From: Cycas panzhihuaensis
Taxonomy: Eukaryota; Cycadophyta
Reading direction: 5' to 3'
NCBI GenBank assembly: GCA_023213395.1
Contig: CM041465.1
Span: forward strand, 201,755,741-201,819,740
DNA length: 64,000 nt
Shown: positions 26,783-38,211 of the stretch, one piece after another
How the letters are laid out: each line of letters opens with the position of its first letter
Numbering within the stretch: the stretch's first letter is position 1
Translations under genes and position numbers: made by a program
Notes under the pieces: generated by a model
Database searches by the model: none
Told to the model about the DNA's origin: nothing
The model's input: only the letters and a program-made list of their open reading frames with translations

Positions 26783-29642
26783 TGTTATTTCCCGGCTTCC
26801 AGGAATGGATACGAAATTATCGACTCAGGTAAGTGTAGGTATGCTTCTCGCCTTATCATCATTTTCTTTTGAGATGAGTGTTTGCTTGCATGTTTGCATG
26901 TTGTGACCTTGTAGATGATTTTATCTTCGTCTACACTTATTCAGCCTATGACAACTATAGCAGGGGCACACTCCCAGTAAGTGTGACATCCCGGCGGCCA
27001 TTCCACTTCCCACATTCTACCCTACTCGCTCCAAGATCCACTTGGCTTGCGCCACCTCTGCCCGTGTGATGACCCGTCATTGTTTGGTTGACTTGCCACA
27101 TCGTTTGAATCATATTTTTGCTCTTCTGGACTCGTTTGTTGGCTTGTTTGCCCTTGGGTAGGTGTCTCAGCCCTCTATTAGTCTTTTTTGTCATCGGCCT
27201 ATAGCCTAGGCTGGTTGCCTAGGCCAGTTTTAGCCTCCAGTTGCATACCGCCGTGAATTTCACGGTATCGTCACAAATTCTGTGATATCACAAATTTTAC
27301 GGCGGGATGACTGTTCAAATTTATTTTTTAAAAAATTGCCATGGTAATTTCATATTTATTGCGAAACTGCCATGTATCTCGCGACTTGACTCACCGCCAG
27401 TTGCACCCTAATTGCTCGCTTTAGGGTTTGGGCTAGGTATTCAAGCCATCTTTAACTTATTTTTAGGATTTTTTGTTCATTTTTTGGATTGCTTCTCAAG
27501 GAAACTACCCTGTGCTCTACTATTCTCTGCTGCTCAACTGCTGCTATAGGACCTGCACCTCTCCTCCAGCGCCTAGATCTCCTTTGGTACGGCTAGGATA
27601 TCTTCCCAACCCTTCACATGCCTTGGAGAGGGCCCCTTTGGAGATATCTCAGCGGATTCTTGCTCAACTAGCCATCAAGCGTCTTAAAGTGCAGGTGTTT
27701 TCCTCCAACTCCATTAGCAGGGTTCCAAACCTGCTATTCCACAACTTCTGGGCTGATTTCTCAACCTTCTTTCAACAGCCCTTAACTAAGGCAAGAGTCT
27801 CTCCTCCTCTTCTCAGGTATTCATTAGTTTAAGCTACTTTTTTGCTCGATTGATGCCCTATTTTGCTTGTCCTCTTGCTTGGGTTTTTTAAGGTTACTTT
27901 TCCTTTATTTTGGACTATCTTACTTCTGCCATTAGTGCCCCCTTACTTGCGTTTATTGCTCAAGGCAGCGGCAAAGGGGGATTGCATAGGGTTTGGGTGA
28001 GAGCTGGGTGGATTCCACACCACCTTCCATGCTCCTCAAGTGACTCTTAGCCCTCCAAACCTTTCCTCTTACCCCGTGCTGTCCTTAGAAATCAAACAAG
28101 GGTTTGTTAGGCCATCTTTAGCCACTAAAATCAATGCTGTCACACATTGCAGCGCTGGTTTAAGGGCTTGTGCTTTGATCCAGGCAACTCATGTAAGCCC
28201 CGGCTACTTGCCCTCTGCCCAACTCCTTTCCCTGCAACCTGGTTTGCTCTCCATAGCATACCAGCTTGCTGTAGGTCCTCTTGGGCTCTTTTCAACTCTC
28301 TTTGCCTCTGTTTCTAGCTATATTGCATAGCCTTACCCTCGTTGCCTTGTGGCTTTTGGGGGAGATTGGGGTTGTTCTTTGTGGGAGGTGGGCCACTCCG
28401 AGGCTTACCGGTTACTTTCCATTTACTTTGGTTGTTTGCCTTTACATATTATCATCATTGTATTAATACTAACATACACGTATTTAAGTTTATATTTGCT
28501 TTGCATGTACATATATTATTAGGATCTTTCCATTGTATGCTAGTACCCTTTCTTTGGAAAGGGGGAGGTTATCATTTACTTGCAGGTATTTGGAAAGCGC
28601 AAAGGATTTTTCTCTCTTTCTTCCTTTGCTGGTAAGCGCTCCCATTCATGTTGTATTTTCATACTTCATTTATCGCTAACATTTGGTCCCTTTCCTTCCT
28701 TTGTTTGGTACTTTAGCATTTTTTACGGGGAAGGTAAGAGAGCCCCTCGTTCTAATCTACCGCAACTCTTCACGTCCGCCATGCCTTGTGGAGTAGCTTT
28801 GAGTGCCTCTTGGGAGCGTCACCGTTTCGACACGCTTCCGTTCTAGGTACACACCCTTGCTCCACTCCATTACTGTTTTCCTTTTGAGTTCTTTCATATA
28901 GTAGTAATTAACTCATTGGAAAGAGAAGGGGAGTCAATCTTTGCTTTAATTCATACTTTATTTACTTTACCATTTGCATTTCCTTTTGCCATAGGAAAAG
29001 GTCTTAGGAAACCTTCCCTCTCACCTTTTCCCCCTTTTGCCGTGCAAACGTCCCTCTCTCTTTATTATTTGTTTACTTGGTGAGTTTGCCTACGCATACC
29101 TTAACCTCATTTCTTTGGTTATTCCTCCTATGTTCCCTTAGTTCCCTGCTTAGCCGGATAACCGAGGTGACCCCATCCATAGGCCATCTACTCGCCTACC
29201 CTTTCTTGTTTCCTGTCGCCTTAGGGAAACCCCCGAAGGGTTCTCTCCTTCCCCTTCTGGCCATCTAAGGGTGGGAGGATCCGTCCCTTAGGTCAACCTA
29301 GGCTAACCCTATGCCTCTTCTCCTCTTGTTTAAAGCAAGGGGACTACTCTCTGGTAGCTATATTCCATTTGCAGGTCCTAAACTCGCGCTCTGATGTATA
29401 GGGCACCTTACGTGGTATTTGCCCTACTTGTAGGTCCTTTCCCCAATCATACGATCGACTATTCATACCATCCCTACTTAGTTAGGTAGCTATCCTGTAG
29501 ACACGCATCCAGATGTGATTGAGGATTTGGTTTACCTTGTGGACGATTTCCCATATTTCTTCCTCTTCTTCTTGCTTAGTTATTTTCTCTGCCATGAGAG
29601 GGACTTTAATTTTTTGTATAACATGCTTCTTCTTCCACCTCA
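26783..29642. mobile_element. Insert H: GC-richer 2.86-kb insertion, solo-LTR-like
   Basis: It interrupts the gag of copia E. The left edge is TGTTATTTCCCGGC at 26783 and the right edge ends CCTCA at 29642; the flanking five bases are AAGGA (26778-26782) and AAGGC (29643-29647). The E gag frame reads through the same frame on both sides if H and one duplicate are taken out, supporting these limits. The insert is visibly richer in G+C and in pyrimidines on the plus strand than anything around it and contains many short open frames (27473-27832, 28040-28330, 28580-28846 and others) with no family signature. No RT, integrase or gag was found. TG...CA ends and a 5-bp duplication suit a solo LTR of a large-LTR element; a non-LTR-type or captured host sequence remains possible. 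Confidence 0.5.
27248..27305. repeat. Imperfect inverted repeat inside insert H
   Basis: CCGCCGTGAATTT (27248-27260) faces AAATTTTACGGCGG (27292-27305), complementary except for one change and one extra base. A smaller hairpin TCACA/TGTGA lies in the loop. A transcript could fold into a nested stem. Confidence 0.75.
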
Positions 29643-30230
29643 AAGGCTACATCTAGAAGAGAATCAGAGGCTACAAAGTTGGTATAAAAGGTTTTATTAA
29701 ATTCTATGAACTTCTCGGCAAGTGTTTCGAAGTTGAATGTCTTCAATGTTCTACTAGATTGAAGACTTCCAAACAAGTTTTATAATCAAGGATATGTAGA
29801 TATTATTGGATCAAGAATACATAAGTGATGCTTGAGTCTTAAAATCTTTATCAATTACCTATTTTATTAGTCGAAGGAGATTTATTATCTCATGAGCTCA
29901 TCCCTTCTATATTTTTAATTTATTTATTTTCAGAACAAGATGAACAAATTCTAAACCTGACTTGGTATCAAAGTTCTTCTTAAAAACTTCAAGAACCTTC
30001 TAGACTGTATCATATTACTCTTTGTTAATCAAGTTATGTAATGAGTGATCAATAATCAATAGAATTCCTATACGAATATTTTCATCATATATCTCCCATT
30101 GTAGTTTGGTTGTGGCATTTGTAAGAGCTATTAGAGCAGTTCCACCAAAAGAAAGTGTTGTAGCTATTACAGGTATAATGGGTGTAGGTTACAAGTAGGC
30201 TCTCTAAAGGCCTTCATATTTTATAGTATT
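29643..30230 (-). pseudogene. Copia E gag
   Basis: The minus-strand reading contains a gag-like helix region (a KVLEVFKKNFDTKSGLEF-like stretch near 29970-29990 and a LAEKFIEFNKTFYTNF-like stretch near 29690-29710) upstream of the Q-rich segment that leads to the zinc knuckle beyond H. Several stops are present. The gag start was not identified. Confidence 0.55.
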
Positions 30231-31536
30231 TTTAACTTTAGTGTATCACAAATCCTAATTTTCTTTGCCTTTTAGTATGTAATTGATATTCTGTTTGCAT
30301 TGAGATGACATGATGATGATAAAGAAGTAGAAGAGGTGATAGAAATATGTGTCACTAACACGTATGACTAGTATACATAGTGCAACATGGATACTAAAAT
30401 GAATGCTATAATAAGGAGGTAAGTAATGATTAAATATTTTTCAACAACTATGAAGAATGAGTATAAGCAATGATATAAGAATGAGGTCTAATATAGAGCT
30501 GGTAAAGAGTGGTGATGTGTCATGCCACTAACCTCTAACTTGTGTCTAAATGTAGGTGAGGTTTTAATGCTTAAGGCTTCTAGTATATGATTAGGACCTT
30601 CACCTGTGATACCTGCACCTGTACTTGGTGATGAAATCCAAGACACAATAGATCCTAAATACTCTTAATCCTCATCCAGTTCACTAGTGAGTAATTATAT
30701 ACCTCCTCTAAAGAGTCAAATGGTACATGCGCATCCCACAACTATAATCGATATTGGACCAAGTTAATTTAAATCTTGTATTAAGGTTTTAGTTGTCCTG
30801 GCTAGTTATTAGGATAATCCTGGAGGGAGCCCGTAAGTATGGCTAACCTATCACTCCATCAGTATTCTAGTTAAAACTAGACCTTGTATGAAACTCATAC
30901 CTCCCTTAGGGCCTAGACTTTGACTAATTGTGGTCTATTTCAACCAAGGCGAGTGTGCACACAAGTCAAGAACTAGCAGTATAAATCGAACGTAATGGAT
31001 TCATTATAGGGAATATGCAAATATGTTTATGTTTATATTACTGAAATGAATTGCTAATATGTCAATACTTACTTTTATACTTCTGTCCATCAATATACGT
31101 GTACATAAACAGATATACAAAAATGATAAGTATAAACACCCGATTTTGCTACAATCTAAGTATTTTACTATTATAATGAGTTTTTTTTATTTTTTATTTT
31201 TGCTATTTGAGAAACCCCTTCTTCTTTTGTTAAGAAAAGGAAAAAAGTAAGAAAACTTAAAAATTTACTTCTAAACTTTAATTTTGATTAAGAGAGAAAG
31301 TATTAGGGAAAGCGAGAGGAATCTGAATCTTCTATCAGAAACTTCTATATGACCTTGAAACCATACAAAATGACTAAAATATTTCAGCTCAATACTTTAC
31401 TCTCTCAAATGATAAATCTCACTACGGTGAGTCAAGAAGTCTTCTGGAAAAACTTTTAAAAATGAGCAGAAATAGTCTAAAACTCATTGAAACTCCTGTG
31501 AGACTTATCTTGGCAAAAATCTAAATTTTGAAGAAA

Positions 31537-31578
<42 letters not shown>

Positions 31579-32266
31579 ATGTATCAAATCTGATAAAACT
31601 TTATTTTTTAGATTCTTTGAGGCTAGATCTACTAACCTCATGAAATTTTGACATGCATTGAAAATTTTAAAAAATTTTCTCAAAAAATCAATCAGATTAG
31701 AATTGACTAAACTTCTGCTTTTTTAGGTCGATTGAGGTAGAATTTGAAGATGGTACAAACATAAAAATGTTTATCTTAATTTGATATCCCTCTCTACAAA
31801 TTTTTAGCCAAAATGGATAACTTTTGATTTTTCACCTCTTGTAAGGCTAAACAACCTTTTTCTAAATGGTTTGGGCTTATTTCTGCCGCCTGCAACCAGT
31901 TAAAAATTTATCCTATTACTTTATAGCATAGATTTTATAACTGACAATTGATTTGTGATGAAAATTTAATAGAATCTCCCTTAGTAAAATTTAAAATTAA
32001 CTATAAATATTGATAAAAAGCTAATTTTTTTTCTAAGAGCCTAAAGTTAGGAAACCTTCTTTCGTCTAGTAGCTTTGATCCTCAATGCACTTACAAATTA
32101 ATAGAAGATATTGAAATATGATGTAAATAAAATACAAGCTTTGAACGATAAAAAAGTTCTTAAATTTTTGAAAATAATGAGTATACTCTCAATACTTCAT
32201 ATTAAAGGTAAAGGAGAGGCAAAATGACTCCATACAAGTGGAATAAAGTGAATAGATCCTCTTCTA
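30231..32266 (-). other. 5' untranslated leader of copia E
   Basis: About 2 kb between gag and the primer site with no open frame of note. It contains a CT microsatellite (31543-31577). Long leaders are seen in several copia elements in this window. Confidence 0.5.
31543..31577. repeat. (CT)n microsatellite
   Basis: About 17 CT units in the leader of copia E. Confidence 0.97.
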
Positions 32267-32278
32267 GCTCTGATACCA
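32267..32278 (-). other. Primer-binding site of copia E
   Basis: Plus GCTCTGATACCA, i.e. TGGTATCAGAGC on the minus strand, the full 12-base match to the 3' end of initiator-Met tRNA, two bases from the 5' LTR. Confidence 0.92.
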
Positions 32279-32280
32279 CG

Positions 32281-32593
32281 TAAAGGAAAGATGGATCTAA
32301 GGAATAAATCATTCACATATATACAATAGTAATGGAGAATAAAAAATAGATGAAAACAAGATATGAGAGTAAAGCTTAGAGATGAGAATGAATAATAGCT
32401 CCCTCCTTGAGATTTTATCTTTTATTATTAAGGGTGAGTATTAGGGTTAGGATTTTCCTACATAATGATATAAAATCAAAATTATAACTAAATGCACATA
32501 AAGTATATTTCACTAAGAGACTAATGCTAACAATATATCCTAAGATCACTTAATTAATCTACACAAATAACCTTGATACATTAACCTCATTCA
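32281..32593 (-). repeat. 5' LTR of copia E
   Basis: Same length as the 22334 copy. The terminal TG has become TA; it ends CTCATTCA. Target duplicate TTTCT follows. Confidence 0.92.
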
Positions 32594-33699
32594 TTTCTAT
32601 ATGTATTATTCTTAACCCAAGGTTAGAACTATGCATAACATATCAACCCTCTACAATGGCCATACATATAGTGGTGCTTCTATATACCAACTATAAGAAT
32701 TATGTCTAGGTTTTATTTTTAGATATAAGTACAACTCTATCATCAAGTAATTATTATCCTTAAGTCAATTGGAATCCATCCCTTAATAAATGAGGTGATC
32801 ACTCCCTTATAGAGTGGGTACCAATTATAAGTGGCATTTATGAAGATAACTTAATTTACATAAAATAATCACCTTTTAGTAGATAACTAGTCATTAAGTT
32901 TAAAGACTAATATCTTAAAGGTGCCTTATCCTTATAGTCTCTTCTTGTAGACTCTTCATTAATAATAAACCCTAAACTAAGAGGGATAATCAAATATGTA
33001 TCATTTTATATATATCACCCTAGTTTGATTTCACATTCCATTATAAGTTTACTGCTTTATGCATCCTTATGTAGGAGATCATTCTCAAACATCCCTGTGA
33101 GAGATGACATATGCATCTATGTGCATATATTCACACTCTAAAGCATCCCCTATATAAAAGAGTGGCATGAATCCCTATGTATGTAAATAGTTAGGTCTTA
33201 TAAGCCATGGTTTTAAGTTCAAGTTCATGGGCTCAATTTGGTGATTAAGAAATCATCTATAAATTCATTCACAATTATAATAAATGAATATTATTATTTC
33301 ATTTCACTATGGTAATAAAAGGAACTTGCAAGTATATGAATCATAAGGAAATTTATTTTCTTTCAACAATTCATCAATAAAACTTATAAATATATCATTC
33401 ATTTTTTATTCAATATCAACAACTTACACTCATGCAGTCTATAAGAAAACTTTTTCTTTTCATTAATTACATGGTCATATTTATTGCATGATTATATACT
33501 TTCATGCAAAATTCGTGCCATTAGGGTTATTTGATTCTTACCATCTATCATATATGTAGTGAAAATATAATATGTAATCTCATAGTAAGAGAAATTACTG
33601 CAAAAGCAATTATTACAAGGGATTTTCATGTTTTCTTTATATAGTATATTCACAATGTATTTTTACTTATAAGAATGATTATTCATGCATACTCAAGAT
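32594..33699. other. No gene recognised
   Basis: AT-rich sequence right of copia E. It should include the other side of the E target (copia D gag or its surroundings), but no gag homology, LTR edge or primer site could be read. Confidence 0.4.
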
Positions 33700-35050
33700 T
33701 ATGAATAAAGTTCTAATTGTGGTTTAATGCATAAGTTCCTAGCTTCTTGAGCCATTTGACTCCAAGCACTACATCAAAGGTTTTAATGGAAAATGCATAA
33801 TAGTTAGTGAGAAAGATGAGGGTATTGATCTAGAGTTCTTGATTAGTGAGTTTCCCATTATCATTCACTTAGTATTACTATACAAAAAGTTTTGTGCTTA
33901 TCGATAAATATGCCTAAATAGATGGCTAATTTTATGCTTATGAAGTTATGTGTGCTACCTAGATCAATGAAAATAAAGACCTTTTATTTGTGGAGGAATC
34001 CTTGTAATTTGATACTATTGGGCTATTATATCCATGAGATAACTACCAAGGAGATAGAGGGTTATCTACTCTCAAGTGGTTATTATTCATCCAAAATATC
34101 AAGTTTGTCTTCATCCATATCAACTTTAGCCACATATAGTTGATTTTTTCGAGGTAGATCTTGAGGTGGCCTGTGACCTACTTGTTGTTATGCTACTAAT
34201 GGTTTTCATTTAGTATTATCCTATCAGTATCTTTAGGGTGAGTCATTGATAAGGGCTAATTGGTAAAGGTAAGGTGATGATTAAGAGGAATATAGTGAGG
34301 AATTTATATTTGTTGTTTGATCTTGACTTGTTTGTCCAAAAGAATAACTTTCTTTAATGATTAGGGTTGAAACATATTTATCTTAATATTGATGTCAGGT
34401 TAGAGATTAGCCTAGTAGAATTCAGAGGCCTCCTCATCAAAAAGGATGATCTTGAGCTATAATCCTTCAAAGCACTTTATGAAGTCCACAACCAAAAAGT
34501 CTTATTGAAAGTAATGAGACAATTGGACCTTATAAGTAGTGGAGTTAAGTCCTTTAAATGCAATTATGTATGACATCAATAAAGTTATCCCAAAAAATAA
34601 ATCCACAATTAGAAAACCATTTATATGTCTATATATAAATATGCACTTCCATATAATTGATGGTGAAAGAGGCTTTTTTCACTTGGGGCATTCATTTTAA
34701 GGTCCTTAAATGCAGCTTCAAGCTTAATGATCTATTTATCAAAATCACATACCTTTAATATTGAAATTAGGAATAATAAGTTGGTTTTTATATTAAACCA
34801 TTGCATGGTTGTTAGTATTACCCTGGTTATAGTGAGAGTGAGATAATTTAGGTTTTAGATCCACTTGCTTGGTCATGAACTTATGAACATTATTATTTAT
34901 TTATTTCATCCATTACTTAACAGCATCAAGGCAGGCATTGATGTCTCTTCTGGCATCATCTCAATTGGCTATTCTTGATTATTTTGTGTAGTTAATGGAG
35001 GTAGCCTTTATGACACCTACTCAGAGCTTTAAAGCTTAGGAGAGTTCTTG
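33700..35050 (-). pseudogene. Ty3/gypsy N: gag and protease remnant
   Basis: Minus-strand translation gives the retropepsin block IFIDLGSTHNFISIKLA near 33980-33920 (family motif DSGSTHNFIS, Ser changed to Leu) and, about 50 residues later, FDVVLGVKWLKKLGTY near 33780-33740, the usual end of gypsy protease. Upstream (34100-35050) is gag-like, with an EASEFY.ANL.PDINIKI stretch near 34400 and a decayed C-terminal region. RT and later domains are absent to the left, so the element is truncated after protease. Confidence 0.78.
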
Positions 35051-35845
35051 ATATATAGGATATTAAAGACTTATTCTAGTTGAAAGAGTGTTATTAGTGA
35101 AGATAGTTACAAGAAACAAAGATTATGAGAAGAGTAAAGTGGATGGGCATGATTGAATGGTGTTACTAGAGAAAAGGAATTTAAAATGCCAATGTGGTGT
35201 GTTTTAGGGAGTTCATGGGAGTGTAAGATTAGGGCAAGGTGATTAAGCAAAACTTGAGATCAATTTTAAATGGAAGGAACATTTAGTATGAAGAATATTC
35301 TAGTATTTATATTATTTGAAACTTATGCAAGTTGTAAATAAAGAAAGCATGTATATGGTTATATAAGGGAATAAAAGTGAGCAAACTATGAATGGACTAT
35401 GGACAGAAGAAGACAAATGAACGAGGACAAACAAAAGAGGAAAACAAATGTTGTCATTAAGGATGGATTGTGAATAGTCCATGATGAAGAAGAGGGTCAC
35501 TAGGAGAGGCAACTACAAAGTACTAAGGCATGGAGGCAATATCACAACGGTAAGCTAATGGCATAAATAGAGATAAGATAGACTAAGGAATACAAGAATG
35601 AAGGTAGTGATAATAGTGATTTTGTAAAGCAAGAATGGTGGTGAAATAATGGAATGGTAAGCATGAGTATAAACATGTCTAAAGTGAGAAAAGGAAATTA
35701 TGAAATGTGGAGACAACGATAATAGAAGAGGAAAGGAAAATAAATGAGATAGAATACAAAAATAAAAGGAAGACAAATGATAAGAATAAATTGTAGTGGA
35801 GATGCAAGGAATTACTAACAATCACTTTAAAATTTGATACCACTT
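35051..35845 (-). other. Leader of gypsy N with degenerate primer site
   Basis: No coding homology. The right end carries 35831-35842 (aatttgatacca), close to the reverse complement of an initiator-Met primer site, where the leader of a minus-strand element should meet its 5' LTR. The LTR itself would start just right of this and was not delimited. Confidence 0.4.
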
Positions 35846-35868
35846 GTAGTAGATATCGCATCTACTAC
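35846..35868. repeat. Short perfect palindrome beside the gypsy N primer site
   Basis: GTAGTAGAT and ATCTACTAC, 9-base arms with a 5-base spacer. Confidence 0.9.
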
Positions 35869-35984
35869 CATCTTTAAGAGGGAAAATGAGCCTTTAATAG
35901 ACATAAGAAGAATGTTCAGCGAATCCCTTAATGAGGTGATCTAATTATTTTGATTAAAGACATATATTATTCATTTATAAGGTA

Positions 35985-35990
<6 letters not shown>

Positions 35991-36029
<39 letters not shown>

Positions 36030-36130
36030 GAACGACTTGCAACCATTCACATTTCTTGCCCTTTGATATCTCTTACCTGATATTCAAAATACTTAATTAA
36101 CTCTAATTAGCTATTAGGGTTTGCAAGGAG

Positions 36131-36228
<98 letters not shown>

Positions 36229-36487
36229 GTGTGTGTGTGTAGAACGACTTGCAACCATTCACATTTTTTGCCCTTTGATATCTCTTACCTGATATTCAAA
36301 ATACTTAATTAACTCTAATTAGTTATTAGGGTTTGCAAGGAGTACAATATATATGTCTCTCTCTCTCTCTCTATATATATACATACACACACACACACAC
36401 ACACACACATACACATACATTTATATGTGTGTGTCTGTATATATATATATATATATATATACATACACACACACACACATATTACCT

Positions 36488-36520
<33 letters not shown>

Positions 36521-36610
36521 ATACACGCATACATATATATGTAGGTATGCATGTCTATATATGCGCGCGCGTGTGTGTGTGTATGTAGATATACACATAC
36601 ACATATAGAT
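35991..36610. repeat. Compound microsatellite cluster
   Basis: Successive tracts: (GT)n 35991-36026, (CT)n 36136-36177, (AT)n to 36190, (CA)n 36192-36224, (TG)n 36225-36240, then shorter CT, TA, CA, TG and CG-containing tracts from 36349 to about 36610. Open frames here (runs of Leu-Ser, Thr-His, Cys-Val) are artefacts of the repeats. Confidence 0.97.
36028..36348 (+). repeat. 109-bp segment duplicated around microsatellites
   Basis: 36028-36136 and 36240-36348 (both 109 bp, tagaacgacttgcaaccatt to ggagtacaat) differ at only two positions, both C in the first copy and T in the second. They are separated by CT, AT, CA and TG tracts, and a similar tract flanks each copy. Confidence 0.95.
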
Positions 36611-36629
36611 ATCCATATATGTATATGCA

Positions 36630-37344
36630 CAATTTATATATTTATATAGATATTCTATAGTAAAAAGGGGTTTAATAACAATAAATAATACCCTTTTGTA
36701 GAACTCATGTATTATGATAAAAATCTAATAGTGAAGTCCTTATGCTGACACATATGTGTGAAATTTTTTGTTAACAAATATGCTGATTACAATCCATTAT
36801 TTTTAATCAAGTGTTAACCTATATTGTCTTTTTTACCACTTATACAAGAGGCATATAAAATGAACTTTACTTGGTATTAATTTTAAAAAACAAAAAAAGG
36901 TATTTAAAACTTGAAAGGACTAGTTCACATATTACCAAAGCTCCCATTACACATGCCTTTACTTACATATGTTTCTCATTGTTGAATCCACCCTAGAGTT
37001 ATGGTCAAACTTTGATTGGATGGCCACTACAAAGTAGAATCTCTTTGGTTTCCTATTTAATAAATAATAAGGTAATTAATATTCCTTACAACTAATGTAT
37101 ATAACCTATATGAGAGTCCTACATTTCCCTCATCCATATCTTGAGCTTTTATTTTGGATAGGGCACTATTGAGAGTTAAAAGGATTTTGAAACCACCCCT
37201 TCAAATTTACTAATCATTTGTTTGTTTGTTGCTAGAACAACCTTTAGCTTGCATATTACCATTGAAATCCATACCTATGACGTATCAATGGTAGACCCGT
37301 CTTCAAAGGGAAATGAAGATACATACAAAGATAAAGTAAGTGTT
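36630..37344. other. Upstream region of the methyltransferase-like exon, nothing defined
   Basis: AT-rich; no transposon domain or RNA gene found. It ends at the 36-bp repeat pair. Confidence 0.4.
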
Positions 37345-37436
37345 ACGTCCATTGTCCTCACATATTGCAAATGGGTTAATCCCAAGTCCTTGCGAATAAC
37401 ACGTCCATTGTCTTCACATATTGCAAATGGGTTAAT
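37345..37436 (+). repeat. 36-bp direct repeat upstream of the exon
   Basis: 37345-37380 and 37401-37436 (acgtccattgtc... to ...gcaaatgggttaat) match with one C/T difference, period 56. The pair lies about 260 bp upstream of the likely ATG and starts with an ACGT core. Whether it is regulatory is unknown. Confidence 0.9.
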
Positions 37437-37694
37437 GACATTTGAACCATCCACAATTGAAAAATAAAACAAAATTAAATTAAATTTTTTTTTTTTGTGT
37501 GTGCATGTACTGGTTTCCATGTTTTTTTTAAAGTCCTAATATTATTTAAGACAAGATCACACAATGTGCGGGGAGAAACAACCGACCATTCTAATTTGTA
37601 GAATTCAAGTTAATCGAGTTCAGGAGAAGGAAACTCCTCCAATTTGATTATTGCCTGTCTCCTCCCGGTTCCCTTTCGATCTTTCATTTTGGTA

Positions 37695-37917
37695 ATGGCG
37701 GGCATTACTTCATTATTTTCTGAATTGCAAGGAGTATCGAATATGGCGAGCTCTGTTCTCAGCAATAGGAATGAATGTAAATTGTTCCTGCAATGCGGGG
37801 GCCATGTGAAGCCATTAAGATTAAGAATGAGATCGACAGTGAGATGCAAAGCGGATGCCGATTTGGAAGCAGCAACCCATGCAGCTGCCTTGCGGTTTCA
37901 AGAGAGCCAGCGACCAG
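37695..37917 (+). CDS. First exon of a putative plastid-targeted SAM-dependent methyltransferase (leucine carboxyl methyltransferase-like)
   Basis: The frame is open from 37644, but the ATG at 37695 starts the sequence MAGITSLFSELQGVSNMASS, rich in Ser and small residues with few acids at first, followed by RLRMRSTVRCKADADLEA; this is a plausible chloroplast transit peptide with a cleavage region near VRC. The exon then ends HAAALRFQESQRP, resembling the N-terminal block of the methyltransferase family related to leucine carboxyl methyltransferases (xAAxRxxESxRPDPLFxDP). Immediately after comes CCAG|GTATAG, a good 5' splice site in phase 1, where a split Asp codon would fit the family. GC content and codon use are unlike the transposons around it. 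No second exon was found downstream. The family call rests on about 13 residues. Confidence 0.5.
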
Positions 37918-37975
37918 GTATAGTGCAAAGCTTTATATAATACTCAGAATTATCTTTGAATGTAAATAAACAAGG

Positions 37976-38211
37976 TAAATTTCATTCACCTCGCACTCCA
38001 TTAGTGAGTAACATAACAGTCTGCGGGTACACCTATGCAGAGGCTAGGCATACTAGGATTGGGCTCTTCATTCCATGAGGGGTTTGCGGGTACATTCACC
38101 AGTTGGGTTTTTGTGCTCTATACACTCACACGATTCCATGAGAATGGAATTGGTGACCTTAACGGAATGCAGCAGCACGGCATTAGCCACTAGACCAAAT
38201 CCTTCTGGCTG
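37976..38211 (-). mobile_element. tRNA-derived SINE in the putative intron
   Basis: On the minus strand the head reads ...ATTTGGTCTAGTGGCTAATG (A-box-like TGGTCTAGTGG, 38197-38187). Some 39 bases later it has a B-box-like GGTCACCAATTCC (38158-38146), followed by a non-tRNA body to about 37976. Spacing and order match RNA polymerase III promoters of plant SINEs such as the Au family. The 3' tail and target duplication are unclear. Confidence 0.55.

Larger units (their letters stand above)
22334..32593 (-). mobile_element. Ty1/copia element E, full-length, minus strand, containing insert H
   Basis: Direct LTRs of equal length (313 bp) lie at 22334-22646 and 32281-32593. The flanking five bases are TTCCT (22329-22333) and TTTCT (32594-32598), a target duplication with one difference. 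The polypurine tract AAAGGGAGGAT (minus strand, 22647-22657) abuts the left LTR, and a perfect initiator-Met primer site (minus TGGTATCAGAGC, 32267-32278) lies by the right LTR. The internal region reads copia gag to RNase H on the minus strand. Removing insert H leaves about 7.4 kb. E lies inside the gag of copia D. Confidence 0.92.

Noticed and set aside
27473-28846. Cluster of open frames in insert H that looked like a gene
   Set aside because: Pyrimidine-rich translations without domains, overlapping in several frames; better explained by composition.
36121-36608. Several open frames on both strands (Leu-Ser, Thr-His and Cys-Val runs)
   Set aside because: Pure products of dinucleotide repeats; no coding signal.
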